From Alitabrizicola rongguiensis (GTDB lineage Bacteria; Pseudomonadota; Alphaproteobacteria; Rhodobacterales; Rhodobacteraceae): a DNA stretch of 64,000 nucleotides. Under the pieces are notes generated by a model that was given only the letters and a program-made list of their open reading frames with translations, made no database searches and had not been told where the DNA came from. Positions within the stretch are counted from its first letter, which is position 1. Every line of letters starts with the position of its first letter. Position numbers and translations under genes: made by a program. Of the stretch, positions 34,888-43,573 are shown one piece after another. The DNA lies in contig NZ_JAKENF010000003.1 in NCBI RefSeq assembly GCF_021491355.1, positions 496,001 through 560,000 on the forward strand, written 5' to 3'.

Positions 34888-35525
34888 CCCGCACGCTGCT
34901 TTGCTATGGCGACAGCAACACCCACGGCACCATGCCAATGGCCGAGATCGAGGATATGGGCCGCTTCGGCCCCGGCATCCGCTGGCCCCACCTGCTGGCA
35001 GGGAAGCTGAACGGCTGGACCGTCATCGAAGAAGGTCTGCCAGGGCGAACGACCGTTCATGATGACCCGATCGAGGGGCCGCATCGCAACGGCCTTTCGG
35101 TGCTGCCAGCGATCCTGGAAAGTCACCGCCCGATCGATGTCGTCCTGATCATGCTCGGCACCAACGACTTGAAAGGCCGCTTCTCCGTAAATGCGTCCGA
35201 CGTGGCGCATTCGCTGGAGCGGTTGGTGCGCGCTGTCGAAGTTTCGCGATGCGGTCCGGGGGCAGGGGCGCCGCAGGTTCTGCTGGTCGCGCCGCCGCCG
35301 ATTCTCGAGGCCGGTTGCCTCGCCGGGATGTTCGAGGGGGGCGCGGAGAAATCGCGAGGCTTTGCGGCCCGAATCGCCGAGACCGCGCGGCGCATGGGTG
35401 TGCCGTTCCTTGACACTGCCGACGTGGTCGCCGTGTCCGAGATCGACGGGATTCATTACGATGAGCCTGCGCAAGAGGCGCTGGCGACAGCTTTCGCCGG
35501 GGCTATCGTACGGCATTTCGGCTGA
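34884..35525 (+). CDS. SGNH/GDSL hydrolase
   Basis: A 213-residue SGNH-fold esterase: block I CYGDSNTHG with Ser11, block II glycine in EEGLPGRTT, block III MLGTNDLK, and block V DGIHYDEPAQ supplying Asp and His. It resembles arylesterases of sugar operons that remove acyl groups from carbohydrates. No signal peptide, so it acts in the cytosol, possibly deacylating an imported sugar. It overlaps the ABC ATPase by 4 bp and precedes fucU copy 2 by 16 bp. Confidence 0.85.
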   Translation: MTRTLLCYGDSNTHGTMPMAEIEDMGRFGPGIRWPHLLAGKLNGWTVIEEGLPGRTTVHDDPIEGPHRNGLSVLPAILESHRPIDVVLIMLGTNDLKGRFSVNASDVAHSLERLVRAVEVSRCGPGAGAPQVLLVAPPPILEAGCLAGMFEGGAEKSRGFAARIAETARRMGVPFLDTADVVAVSEIDGIHYDEPAQEALATAFAGAIVRHFG

Positions 35526-35541
35526 CGACAGGGAGAGGACC

Positions 35542-35994
35542 ATGCTGAAAGGAATCGACAACCGCCTGAATGCCGAGGTGCTGCACTGCCTGCGCGCGAT
35601 GGGGCATGGCGATACTCTGGTGCTGTCGGACACCAACTTCCCTTCGGATTCCGTCGCGGCCCAGACCGTTGTCGGCTCGCTTCTGCGGATGGAAAACCTG
35701 ACCTCGGCCCAGGCGGCTCAGGCGATCCTGTCGGTTCTTCCGCTGGATACCTTTGTCGATGATTTCGCGATGCGAATGGAGATTGTCGGAAATCCCAATG
35801 AAATCCCGCCCGTGCAGGCCGAAGTTCAAGAGGAGATCGATCGCGCCGAGGGCCGGCCGCGCCCCATGCAGAGTGTCGAGCGCTTTGCCTTTTACGACCT
35901 GGCGAAGAGCGCCTATGCGGTGATCCAGACCGGTGAGCGCCGCTTCTACGGCTGCTTCATCTTCCGCAAGGGCGTGATCCCGCCGGAGGCCTGA
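35542..35994 (+). CDS. RbsD/FucU family sugar mutarotase (copy 2)
   Basis: A 150-residue FucU/RbsD protein: LNAEVLHCLRAMGHGDTLVLSDTNFP with the active-site His, PLDTFVDDFAMRMEIVGNP, and the FucU-type end FYGCFIFRKGVI. It is clearly related to copy 1 at 29331 but diverged (roughly half the residues by eye), suggesting a different sugar or anomer preference. ATG at 35542 with AGGGAGAGGACC upstream. Positioned between the SGNH hydrolase and a ribokinase-like gene. Confidence 0.88.
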   Translation: MLKGIDNRLNAEVLHCLRAMGHGDTLVLSDTNFPSDSVAAQTVVGSLLRMENLTSAQAAQAILSVLPLDTFVDDFAMRMEIVGNPNEIPPVQAEVQEEIDRAEGRPRPMQSVERFAFYDLAKSAYAVIQTGERRFYGCFIFRKGVIPPEA

Positions 35995-35997
35995 GCC

Positions 35998-36918
35998 ATG
36001 GGGCGAGTCGTCATCCTTGGTGTATTCGTGGCCGATACGGCCTACCGCGCGGAGCGGCAGCCGAAGATGGGAGAAACGATCCTTGGCCAGAGCTTCAAGC
36101 TTGGGCCTGGCGGCAAGGGGTCGAACCAGGCGGTGGCCGCCGCCAAAGCCGGGGCCGAAACCCACATGATTACCCGTCTGGGCCGCGACACCTTCGCGCA
36201 AATGGCTCTGGATACATGGAAATCGGCCGGTGTCGTTCCGGCCGTGTCCCAGCATGACGACGGCTATACCGGTGCCGCCTACATCTTTGTCGAGGCCGCG
36301 ACAGGCAACAATGCGATCATCGTCGCGCCCGGCGTCGCAGGCGACATCTCGCCCGCCGATGTTGAGGCAAGGGCCGAACTGATTGGTGGCGCCTCGGTTT
36401 TCGTGACACAGCTGGAGCAGCCGATTGCTGCGGCGCAGCGCGCGCTGGAGATTGCGAGGGCAGGGGGCGCCATCACGGTTCTGAACCCTGCCCCGGCGGC
36501 ATCGTTGCCTGATGGCCTGCTGGCCCTGTGCGATTACGTCACGCCGAACGAATCCGAGGCCGAGGCGCTGACTGGCCTGCCGGTCACCAATCCGGCCGAA
36601 GCCCTGGCAGCGGCCAAGTCCTTGCGGCAGCGCGGTGCCGGGGCGGCGATCATAACGCTTGGCGGTCAGGGAGCGCTGTTCCATGACGGGGCGCGGACTG
36701 AGCACGTGCCGGCATTCAGTGCTGGGCCGGTGGTCGAGACAACAGGCGCCGGCGACGCCTTCAACGGTGGATTTGCGGCGGCACTCGCGCGCGGAGCCGA
36801 TCCGGTCGAAGCCGTCAGGTTCGGCTGCGCAACGGCGGGGATATCGGTCACGCGGCCGGGGACAGCACCGTCGATGCCAAGTCTCGACGAGATCGAGGCC
36901 TTGCTCGCAAGAGCTTGA
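35998..36918 (+). CDS. PfkB family sugar kinase, ribokinase-like
   Basis: A 306-residue PfkB kinase: GPGGKGSNQAVAAAKAGAETH for the first signature at about 37-57, NPAPA, TPNESEAEALTG, and the ATP/catalytic signature TTGAGDAFNGGFAAALARG near 244 with the base Asp in GAGD. Ribokinase is the closest general match, though the sugar is unknown. It starts 3 bp after fucU copy 2, so mutarotase and kinase are likely consecutive. Confidence 0.88.
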   Translation: MGRVVILGVFVADTAYRAERQPKMGETILGQSFKLGPGGKGSNQAVAAAKAGAETHMITRLGRDTFAQMALDTWKSAGVVPAVSQHDDGYTGAAYIFVEAATGNNAIIVAPGVAGDISPADVEARAELIGGASVFVTQLEQPIAAAQRALEIARAGGAITVLNPAPAASLPDGLLALCDYVTPNESEAEALTGLPVTNPAEALAAAKSLRQRGAGAAIITLGGQGALFHDGARTEHVPAFSAGPVVETTGAGDAFNGGFAAALARGADPVEAVRFGCATAGISVTRPGTAPSMPSLDEIEALLARA

Positions 36919-36972
36919 ATTCACTGGCGTGCAGGGTTGGAAGGGCATGCTTTCAAGACATAAGAAAGACCT

Positions 36973-36986
36973 ATAATCGGTATTAT
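36973..36986. promoter_or_regulatory. ATAAT-CGGT-ATTAT inverted repeat before rpe
   Basis: Perfect 5-bp arms in an AT-rich stretch (36955-36998) of the 157-bp gap between the PfkB kinase and rpe. It could be an operator or part of a promoter. Only one copy is seen. Confidence 0.3.
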
Positions 36987-37075
36987 GTAAATAACTGATG
37001 CGTATGGCACTGGCCATGGATCGCAACGCGCATTAAGCAGAAGCATCCCATTCCTAAGCGCCCTGCAGGTTTCCG

Positions 37076-37762
37076 ATGACTTTCGATCCCAAGATCAAGA
37101 TCGCCCCGTCCATCCTTGCGGCGGACTTTTCCAACTTCGGTGCCGAGTGTCGCGCGATCGAGGCGCAAGGCGCCGATTGGGTTCATGTCGATGTGATGGA
37201 TGGTCATTTCGTGCCGAACATCACCTTTGGCCCGGCGATGTGCGCGGCGCTGCGACCGCATATCAAGGGTATCATGGACGTGCATCTGATGATCCAGCCG
37301 ATCGACCCGTTCCTCGAGGCGTTCGCCAAGGCCGGCGCTGATCACCTGACGGTTCATCCAGAAGCTGGCCCGCACATTCACCGCAGCCTGCAAACCATTC
37401 GGGCGCTTGGGAAAAAGGCCGGTCTTGCGATAAATCCCGGAACCGATATCGGGATGGTGCCGTACCTTCTCGACCAACTCGACCTGATCTGCGTGATGAC
37501 GGTGAACCCCGGCTTCGGCGGCCAGAGCTTCCTCGACTCGCAACTGCCAAAGATCCGTGCGCTGCGGCAGTTGATCGGTGACCGCCCGATCGATCTTCAG
37601 GTGGACGGCGGGGTTTCAGTCGACACAGCCGCAAGGGTCGTCGCCGCCGGTGCCAACGTGCTTGTGGCCGGCGCCGCGGTCTTCAAGGGCGGGTCTGCGG
37701 ATAAGCCGGAAGAATATGGACATAATATCAGAAGGATACGCGTTGCGGCTCTGCCCTCCTGA
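37076..37762 (+). CDS. rpe: Ribulose-phosphate 3-epimerase
   Basis: A 228-residue TIM-barrel epimerase interconverting ribulose 5-phosphate and xylulose 5-phosphate in the pentose phosphate and Calvin pathways. It has IAPSILAADFSNFG, the metal-site WVHVDVMDGHFVPN and MDVHLMI, VMTVNPGFGGQSF and DGGVS-DTA with GANVLVAGAAVF for phosphate binding. The ATG at 37076 opens a typical family N-terminus. 157 bp after the kinase gene, with its own AT-rich upstream region, so it may be a separate unit. Confidence 0.95.
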   Translation: MTFDPKIKIAPSILAADFSNFGAECRAIEAQGADWVHVDVMDGHFVPNITFGPAMCAALRPHIKGIMDVHLMIQPIDPFLEAFAKAGADHLTVHPEAGPHIHRSLQTIRALGKKAGLAINPGTDIGMVPYLLDQLDLICVMTVNPGFGGQSFLDSQLPKIRALRQLIGDRPIDLQVDGGVSVDTAARVVAAGANVLVAGAAVFKGGSADKPEEYGHNIRRIRVAALPS

Positions 37763-37872
37763 CGCGGTCGTGCCCTGCCCCTCGATCCGGTTCTGCCTGA
37801 ACACATTCCAATTGCAACATATCGACTTTGGAGTCAGAAGTTCTCTAGACTGATGACAAAGGAGTGACCGCC

Positions 37873-38751
37873 ATGTTCGACAGCCATCAGATCGCCGATG
37901 TGGCCGCCTTCTTCGACGAGGCCACCAATACCGTCTCTTACGTAGTCAAGGATCCGGCCAGCCGCATCTGTGCCGTCATCGATTCCGTCCTGGACTTCGA
38001 CTACGCCTCGGGTCGAACCGATACGCGCTCGGCCGATGCCATCATCCAGCACATCCGTGACGAAGAGCTGACGCTCGACTGGATACTCGAAACGCATGTG
38101 CATGCCGACCACCTGAGCGCCGCGCCCTACCTCCAGCAGCGCCTCGGCGGTCGGATCGGCATCGGCGAGAAAATCGTTGTTGTACAAGATACTTTCGGCA
38201 AGATATTCAACGAGGGAACCGAGTTCCAGCGCGATGGATCGCAGTTCGACAGGCTGTTCAAGGAAGCCGACACTTTCACCATCGGTGGCCTCGAGGGTGT
38301 GGTCCTCCATACACCCGGACACACGCCCGCCTGCCTGACCTACGTGATCGGTGATGCGGCCTTCGTCGGTGACACGCTGTTCATGCCGGATTATGGCACC
38401 GCCCGGTGCGACTTTCCGGGGGGATCGGCGGTCGAACTTTTCGAGTCGATCCAGAGGATCCTGGCGCTGCCGGACGAGACCCGGATCTTCGTCTGCCATG
38501 ACTACAAGGCGCCTGGGCGTGACAACTACGCGTGGGAAACCACTGTCGCGGAAGAAAAATCCCGCAATGTCCATATCGGCGGCGGCAAGGACAAGGACAG
38601 TTTCGTCTCGATGCGAGAGGCGCGGGACAAGACCTTGTCGATGCCGAGGCTCATCATCCCGTCTCTGCAGGTAAACATGCGGGCGGGCCAGATGCCGGCC
38701 AAGGACGACCAGGGAAAGACCTTCCTCAAGGTGCCGATCAACGAGCTTTAG
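37873..38751 (+). CDS. MBL-fold metallo-hydrolase, persulfide dioxygenase (ETHE1/Blh)-like
   Basis: A 292-residue metallo-beta-lactamase-fold protein: THVHADHL (His75, His77, Asp79, His80), HTPGHTPACLTYVIGDAAFVGDTLF and FVCHDYKAPGRDNYAWETTVAEEK. The GDTLF and CHDYKAPGRDNY motifs are those of ETHE1/Blh-type proteins, which oxidise glutathione persulfide in sulfide detoxification. No BigR repressor is adjacent. ATG at 37873 with AAAGGAG upstream. Monocistronic as far as visible, convergent with the FAD oxidoreductase. Confidence 0.85.
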   Translation: MFDSHQIADVAAFFDEATNTVSYVVKDPASRICAVIDSVLDFDYASGRTDTRSADAIIQHIRDEELTLDWILETHVHADHLSAAPYLQQRLGGRIGIGEKIVVVQDTFGKIFNEGTEFQRDGSQFDRLFKEADTFTIGGLEGVVLHTPGHTPACLTYVIGDAAFVGDTLFMPDYGTARCDFPGGSAVELFESIQRILALPDETRIFVCHDYKAPGRDNYAWETTVAEEKSRNVHIGGGKDKDSFVSMREARDKTLSMPRLIIPSLQVNMRAGQMPAKDDQGKTFLKVPINEL

Positions 38752-38774
38752 GGTCGCCGGGCAAGCCCCAGAAA

Positions 38775-39953
38775 TCACACGATTTCCAGCTCGCGGAAGG
38801 GCTTCCCGGCGATCACCCGCGCGACCGACAAGTCGCTGAGGTCGATCGACTGCCAGGCGCCCGTCAGCACATGTTCAGCAAGACCCCGCCCGACCGCTGG
38901 CGCCTGCTGAAGCCCATGTCCCGAGAAACCGTTCATCAGGAAGAGGTTTGGCAGGTCCGGATGTGGCCCGAGGATCGCGTTCTGGTCGAGCGTGTTGTAG
39001 GCGTAGTGACCAACCCAGTGGCGCACCACCTTCACGGCATCAAAGCCGGGGGCGCGGTTCCACAGAAGCGGCCAGATCGCCTCTTCGAACAGATGAAGAT
39101 CGGGTTCGAAATCGTCGGGGTCGCAGGGGCCGTCCTGCTCGGGAACAGTGGCGGTGATCCAGTGCTTGTCCTCGGGGCGGATGTAGAATCCGGCGTCGAT
39201 CAGTAGCGGCGCGTCGGGATGCCGCGCGTTCGGCGCGTCGATCACGAATACGGTGCGCTTGCGCGGCTCCACCGGCAGATCGAGGCCAGCCCATCGCAGC
39301 ACCTCGGCCGCGCGGGTGCCGGCGGCGTTGATGGCTGCTGCGCACTCCACCCGGCCGCCCTTCTCCAGATGGACGGCGACCACCCTGCCCCCGACCATGT
39401 CGAGGCCAGTCGCCCGGTCAGTCACAAAGGTCGCGCCCTGCGCCTTGGCTGCGGCACGGAAACCGTTCATCAGGCCCATATTGTCGAACCAGCCCTCATC
39501 GCGCTGTCCGAAGGTGGCGGCAAGCAGATCGTCGGTCTTGAGCCAGGGAAAGCGCGCTGCGACCTGCTCGGGTGACCAGAGCTCGGTCGCCGCCCCCTCC
39601 TCGCGCTGCATGGCCGCGATCTCGGCCAGCTTCCCGGCGCCTTCCGCGGTCGAACTCAGGAAAAGATAGCCGTTTTCCTTCAGTCCAAGCGATCCCACCC
39701 CGACATCGACGCCAAGGCTCTTCTGGAAATCGCGAATGAACCCGATGCCGAAGCGAGAGATCCGCACGTTCACGCGGGTCGAGAACTGCATCCGGATCGA
39801 GGCAACGGAAAGCGCGGTCGAAGCTTGTGAGAAACTCGGGTCGCGTTCGGCCACCAGCACCTTGAGGCCGGGCTGCATGCGGGTCAGCCAATAGGCGACG
39901 GACGACCCCATCACCGCGCCGCCGATCACCACAACGTCATAGGACTGCGTCAT
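38775..39953 (-). CDS. FAD-dependent oxidoreductase (DAO/glycine-sarcosine oxidase-like)
   Basis: A 392-residue FAD enzyme of the D-amino acid oxidase family: the dinucleotide motif VVVIGGAVMGSSVAYWL at about 7-23, substrate-domain IRPEDKHWITATVPEQ, and C-terminal FLMNGFSGHGLQQAPAVGRGLAEHV. It likely oxidises an amine or N-methyl amino acid with release of hydrogen peroxide or via a quinone; substrate unknown. The ATG at 39953 lies at the end of repeat family A copy 2, which supplies the ribosome site. Confidence 0.82.
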   Translation of the reverse strand: MTQSYDVVVIGGAVMGSSVAYWLTRMQPGLKVLVAERDPSFSQASTALSVASIRMQFSTRVNVRISRFGIGFIRDFQKSLGVDVGVGSLGLKENGYLFLSSTAEGAGKLAEIAAMQREEGAATELWSPEQVAARFPWLKTDDLLAATFGQRDEGWFDNMGLMNGFRAAAKAQGATFVTDRATGLDMVGGRVVAVHLEKGGRVECAAAINAAGTRAAEVLRWAGLDLPVEPRKRTVFVIDAPNARHPDAPLLIDAGFYIRPEDKHWITATVPEQDGPCDPDDFEPDLHLFEEAIWPLLWNRAPGFDAVKVVRHWVGHYAYNTLDQNAILGPHPDLPNLFLMNGFSGHGLQQAPAVGRGLAEHVLTGAWQSIDLSDLSVARVIAGKPFRELEIV

Positions 39954-40020
39954 GCCCCGCCCCTGCCCTTCTCTTGTTCCGAAATATCCTACGGGGGGTC
40001 CGGGGGGTGTAAAACCCCCC
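39954..40020 (-). repeat. Intergenic repeat family A, copy 2
   Basis: Minus strand: hairpin GGGGGG-TTTTACA-CCCCCC, then CCCCCCGTAGGATATTTCGG and a purine-rich tail up to the start codon of the FAD oxidoreductase. Similar to 6081-6163 and 50383-50468; the second hairpin seen in the other copies is missing. Confidence 0.7.
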
Positions 40021-40073
40021 GGGCGTTGTCAAATGCGCATCATCCGATGCAGGACATACCGTTTCCCAAATGA

Positions 40074-40104
40074 AAACGGTGCGAGCCATAGACCCGCACC
40101 GTTT
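40074..40104 (-). terminator. Rho-independent terminator after tsf
   Basis: AAACGGTGCG (40074-40083) pairs perfectly with CGCACCGTTT (40095-40104) around an 11-nt loop; on the minus strand the stem is followed by TTCATTT. It lies 22 bp after the tsf stop. Confidence 0.85.
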
Positions 40105-40126
40105 CCAGTTTTGCAATTGAAAGCGA

Positions 40127-41035
40127 TCAGCCCTGAAGCGCCTTGGCGACTTCGGCGGCGAAATCCTCTTCCTTCTTCTCGATGCCTTCGCCGACCATGA
40201 CCCGGGCATAGCCGGTGATCTCGACACCGGCCTCTTTCGCGGCCTGCTCGACGGTCAGGTCGGGGTTGATGACGAAGGCCTGGCCCAGAAGGGTGTTCTC
40301 GGCGAGGAACTTCTTCATCCGGCCCGGGATGATGTTGTTGTGGATCACCTGCTCGGGCTTCGGCTTGGCCGAGGATGCGTTCTCTTCCAGGGCCTTGGCG
40401 GTTTGCACAGCCAGTTCGCGCTCGAGGATCGACGGCTCCAGCGTGGCTTCCGACAGCGACAGCGGCGCGGTGGCGGCGATGTGCATGGCGAACTGCCGGC
40501 CGATGGCCTGAGCCTTGTCCGCCGGGCCCTTCAGCGCGACGAGCACGCCGATCTTGCCCAGGCCGTCGCCGACCGAGTTGTGCACATAGGAGACGATGGT
40601 GTCGCCTTCCAGGATGTGCATCCGGCGCAGCGTCATGTTCTCGCCGATGCGCGCGATCGCTTCGTTGATGACTTCGTAGACCGGCTTGCCGTTCAGATGC
40701 GCGGCTTTCAGCACTTCGATGTCATTGCCGGTGGTGAGCGCCACGTTGGTGACTTCGTTCACCAGCGCCTGGAAATCGGCGTTCTTGGCAACGAAGTCGG
40801 TTTCCGAGTTGATTTCGACGGCGACGCCCTTGCCGTTCGACACGGCCACGCCGATCAGGCCTTCGGCGGCCACGCGGTCGGCTTTCTTGGCGGCTTTTGC
40901 CAGGCCCTTGGTGCGCAGCCAGTCAACGGCCGCTTCCATGTCGCCATTCGTTTCGGTCAGGGCGCGCTTGGCGTCCATCATGCCTGCGCCGGTGGATTCG
41001 CGCAGTTCTTTCACCATCTGAGCGGTGACGGTCAT
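40127..41035 (-). CDS. tsf: Translation elongation factor Ts
   Basis: A 302-residue EF-Ts, the nucleotide exchange factor for EF-Tu. It has the N-terminal UBA-like [20 protein letters not shown], the core [10 protein letters not shown] and the second-half repeat with two EF-Tu-contact subdomains ending [15 protein letters not shown]. Length is typical for alphaproteobacteria. It follows rpsB by 76 bp in the usual rpsB-tsf operon and is followed by a strong terminator. Confidence 0.97.
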   Translation of the reverse strand: MTVTAQMVKELRESTGAGMMDAKRALTETNGDMEAAVDWLRTKGLAKAAKKADRVAAEGLIGVAVSNGKGVAVEINSETDFVAKNADFQALVNEVTNVALTTGNDIEVLKAAHLNGKPVYEVINEAIARIGENMTLRRMHILEGDTIVSYVHNSVGDGLGKIGVLVALKGPADKAQAIGRQFAMHIAATAPLSLSEATLEPSILERELAVQTAKALEENASSAKPKPEQVIHNNIIPGRMKKFLAENTLLGQAFVINPDLTVEQAAKEAGVEITGYARVMVGEGIEKKEEDFAAEVAKALQG

Positions 41036-41111
41036 ATCCCGGCTCTCCTCAATTCATTGGGTCGTCCGGCGGAGGTCTATCCCCGCCGGATCAAGACTTT
41101 GCGACAGCCGA

Positions 41112-41870
41112 TCAGGCGTCGGCGATGGCCTCTTCCTCGGGCGCGGTTTCCAGCGCGCCAAGGTCGACGCCGGCGGCGCCGAGCTGGGCCGACATGCCGT
41201 CAAGCGCGGCACGGGCGACGAGGTCGCAATACAGCTGGATCGCGCGGGCGGCGTCGTCGTTGCCCGGGATCACGTAGTTCACGCCCTTGGGCGAGTTGTT
41301 GGTGTCGACCACGCCGATGACAGGGATGCCGAGCTTCTGCGCCTCGAGGATGGCGAGATCTTCCTTGCCAACATCGATCACGAACAGCAGGTCCGGGGTG
41401 CCGCCCATTTCACGGATGCCGCCGAGCGAGGCCTGCAGTTTGGCCTGTTCGCGTTCCATGTTCAGCCGCTCTTTCTTGGTCAGGCCCTCGGCGCCGTGCT
41501 CCATCAGCTCGTCGATCTGCTTCAGGCGCTGGATCGACTGCGAGACGGTTTTCCAGTTGGTGAGCGTGCCGCCCAGCCAGCGGTGGTTCATGTAGAACTG
41601 CGCCGATTTCTCGGCAGCTTCGGCGATCGGCTTCTGCGCCTGGCGCTTGGTGCCTACGAAGAGGATCCGGCCGCCCTTGGCGACGGTGTCGCGCACGACC
41701 TGCAGGGCCGCGTCCAGCATCGGGACGGTCTGGGTCAGGTCGATGATGTGGATACCGTTGCGGTCGCCGTAGATGTACTCCGCCATCTTCGGGTTCCAGC
41801 GGGCGGTCTGGTGACCGTAGTGAACGCCAGCTTCCAAGAGCTGACGCATCGAGAAATCAGGGAGCGCCAT
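41112..41870 (-). CDS. rpsB: 30S ribosomal protein S2
   Basis: A 252-residue S2 protein. Hallmarks include [59 protein letters not shown] and the C-terminal [16 protein letters not shown], with an acidic tail. The ATG at 41870 (MALPDF) is chosen because AAGGA lies 7 bp upstream of it; an ATG 6 bp earlier is too close. A structured leader lies in front. Confidence 0.96.
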   Translation of the reverse strand: MALPDFSMRQLLEAGVHYGHQTARWNPKMAEYIYGDRNGIHIIDLTQTVPMLDAALQVVRDTVAKGGRILFVGTKRQAQKPIAEAAEKSAQFYMNHRWLGGTLTNWKTVSQSIQRLKQIDELMEHGAEGLTKKERLNMEREQAKLQASLGGIREMGGTPDLLFVIDVGKEDLAILEAQKLGIPVIGVVDTNNSPKGVNYVIPGNDDAARAIQLYCDLVARAALDGMSAQLGAAGVDLGALETAPEEEAIADA

Positions 41871-41971
41871 GTCCATTCCTTTCCGGTTTCGCGCCTCGGC
41901 GGAAGGATTTCAGGGTTTCCCCCAACCGGTGGACCGACAGGGATTTCTCCCCTGCAAGCCCGCCTTCCGCC
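41871..41971 (-). promoter_or_regulatory. Structured rpsB leader (candidate S2 autoregulatory RNA)
   Basis: GGCGGAAGG (41963-41971 on the minus strand) pairs with CCTTCCGCC (41898-41906), closing a 56-nt region that contains hairpins CAGGG-GAGAAAT-CCCTG and CCACCGGTTGG. It ends about 28 bp before the start codon. S2 is known to repress its own operon in other bacteria through its leader; here that is inference. Confidence 0.5.
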
Positions 41972-42075
41972 TGTGAAGTGCCGCGCGTCTAGACGGTTTC
42001 TCGCGGAATGGCAAGGGGCGGGCGTGCAATCGCCCGCCATTGGCGACCCGGCCCCTCTGACGCTGTACCGGAGGA

Positions 42076-43011
42076 TCACTCCAGACAGGCGGCCCCGATC
42101 GCGGCGATATGGCGATGATCGGTTCCGCAGCACCCGCCGAGGACGCGAACCGCAGGCAGCATGTGCAGAAGCTGCGCATAGTCCTGCGCCAGGTCCTGGG
42201 GATCGCCTGCATCCAGTTCGGTCGCCTCGTCAAGCTCGGCATGGCTGCGCCGGGATGCATTGGCGCGGATCGAGCCGATGCGACCGATCCAGTCGCCCTT
42301 GAGATGGTCGCGGAAGTGGTCGGGATGTGCGCAGTTGATGCCATACCACATCGGGTAGCTGCCGGTCGCCGCATCGGTCTCGGTGATCGCCTCGGCCAGC
42401 GTCGTTCCCGATATCAGGCGCCCGTCGGTCTCCACCGTGAAGGACAGCAGGACTGGCATCTTCACCTCGCGCGCAGCTTCGGCGATGCCGATCGCCTCGC
42501 CAGTCGAACTGAGCGTGTAGGCGCCGATGAAGTCTGCCCCGGCTTGCGCCAGGATCTCGACCTGCGGGCGGTGGTAATCGCGGGCCTCTTGCGCGGTCAG
42601 CACCCGGTCCGGCGCATAGGCGTCGCCATGCGGACCAAGGACGCCTTCGATCAGACTCGGCACATCGGGAAATTCGTCGCGCAGGCTTTCGGCAAAGGCG
42701 ACCGAGCGGCGATTGGCTTCGTCGATCTCGTCATCGGTCAAGCCGAGGACTGGCCCCCAGCCCCGGCTTGCCCGCCAGGTTGCAGTGCCAAGGACCAGGC
42801 CCGTCTCATGCGCGCGCGCGGTCTCCAGCATCTCTCGGAAATAGCGCTGGAGGGCGGCCCTCCCCTCGGCAGTCTGCAATAGCGGAAAGGATGCGAAACC
42901 AGGCAGTTCGAAGCCTTCCAGAAAGATCAGCGTGGTTTCGAGCCCGCCATCGGACAGCCAGGGTCGGCCATTGCTGCGCGCCAGAAGATGCTCCGACATA
43001 GCGAGGGACAT
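42076..43011 (-). CDS. Homocysteine S-methyltransferase family protein
   Basis: A 311-residue zinc methyltransferase barrel: LSDGGLETTLIFLEG at the start, INCAHPDHF for the first zinc cysteine and RVLGGCCGTDHRHIAAI for the paired cysteines. It transfers a methyl group to homocysteine or a related thiol, using S-methylmethionine, betaine or a similar donor. The ATG at 43011 (MSLAMSEH) is favoured by GGGG 8 bp upstream. Its location near an MttB-family protein suggests quaternary amine metabolism, but 102 bp and a cytochrome c gene lie between. Confidence 0.88.
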   Translation of the reverse strand: MSLAMSEHLLARSNGRPWLSDGGLETTLIFLEGFELPGFASFPLLQTAEGRAALQRYFREMLETARAHETGLVLGTATWRASRGWGPVLGLTDDEIDEANRRSVAFAESLRDEFPDVPSLIEGVLGPHGDAYAPDRVLTAQEARDYHRPQVEILAQAGADFIGAYTLSSTGEAIGIAEAAREVKMPVLLSFTVETDGRLISGTTLAEAITETDAATGSYPMWYGINCAHPDHFRDHLKGDWIGRIGSIRANASRRSHAELDEATELDAGDPQDLAQDYAQLLHMLPAVRVLGGCCGTDHRHIAAIGAACLE

Positions 43012-43113
43012 TACACACACCCCGAGTGCTGGATTTCCCAGGCAACTTCCCCAAGGTATGCATCCTAGCACAAATTCCATATCCGGGATACGTTTATCAT
43101 CTTGGCAGCACCG

Positions 43114-43503
43114 CTACTCGCCCTGCGAGATCGAGTGGAGATAGGCCAGGATCAGGTCCTGCACGGTCGGGTCGGTGATCCCGGCATGGCGCATCTTCGT
43201 GCCGGGCAGGAAGCTTGTGTTGTCTGCCATCCAGGCGCGCAGCAATTCGTCGGTCCAGACAAAGCCAGCCTCGGCCAGCGCATCGGAATAGGGGTATCCG
43301 GCAAAGCTCCCTGCCTGGCGTCCGGCGACGTCGTCGAGCGGCGGACCGAAGGTGGCGCCCGCGGCGTCGGGGTTGTGGCACTGGCCGCAGGCCTGGTCGA
43401 AGGCCTGCTGGCCTGCCGTCACCTTGATCGGGTCAAAGTCGAGCTGCCCGGTCTCGGCAAGGGCTGGCCCAGCAAGGAACAGAAGTGCCACGATACGAAG
43501 CAT
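43114..43503 (-). CDS. Class I c-type cytochrome
   Basis: A 129-residue periplasmic cytochrome c. A short signal peptide (MLRIVALLFLAGPALA) is followed by the haem site CGQCH (Cys39, Cys42, His43) and the probable axial Met104 in PGTKMRH. The size fits a small electron-shuttle cytochrome. GGAGG lies 8 bp before the ATG. A perfect FNR-type box is centred 60 bp upstream, suggesting induction under low oxygen. Confidence 0.88.
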   Translation of the reverse strand: MLRIVALLFLAGPALAETGQLDFDPIKVTAGQQAFDQACGQCHNPDAAGATFGPPLDDVAGRQAGSFAGYPYSDALAEAGFVWTDELLRAWMADNTSFLPGTKMRHAGITDPTVQDLILAYLHSISQGE

Positions 43504-43556
43504 GGGAAAGACCTCCGGTTGTGCTGCCAGCCTCTGCCGGCCGCGCTGCCCGCGCC

Positions 43557-43570
43557 TTGATGCGCATCAA
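43557..43570. promoter_or_regulatory. Perfect FNR/FnrL-type box upstream of cytochrome c gene
   Basis: TTGAT-GCGC-ATCAA is a perfect match to the FNR consensus TTGAT-N4-ATCAA. It lies in the 70-bp gap between the MttB-like gene and the cytochrome c gene, its centre 60 bp before the cytochrome start codon. Confidence 0.7.
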
Positions 43571-43573
43571 GTG

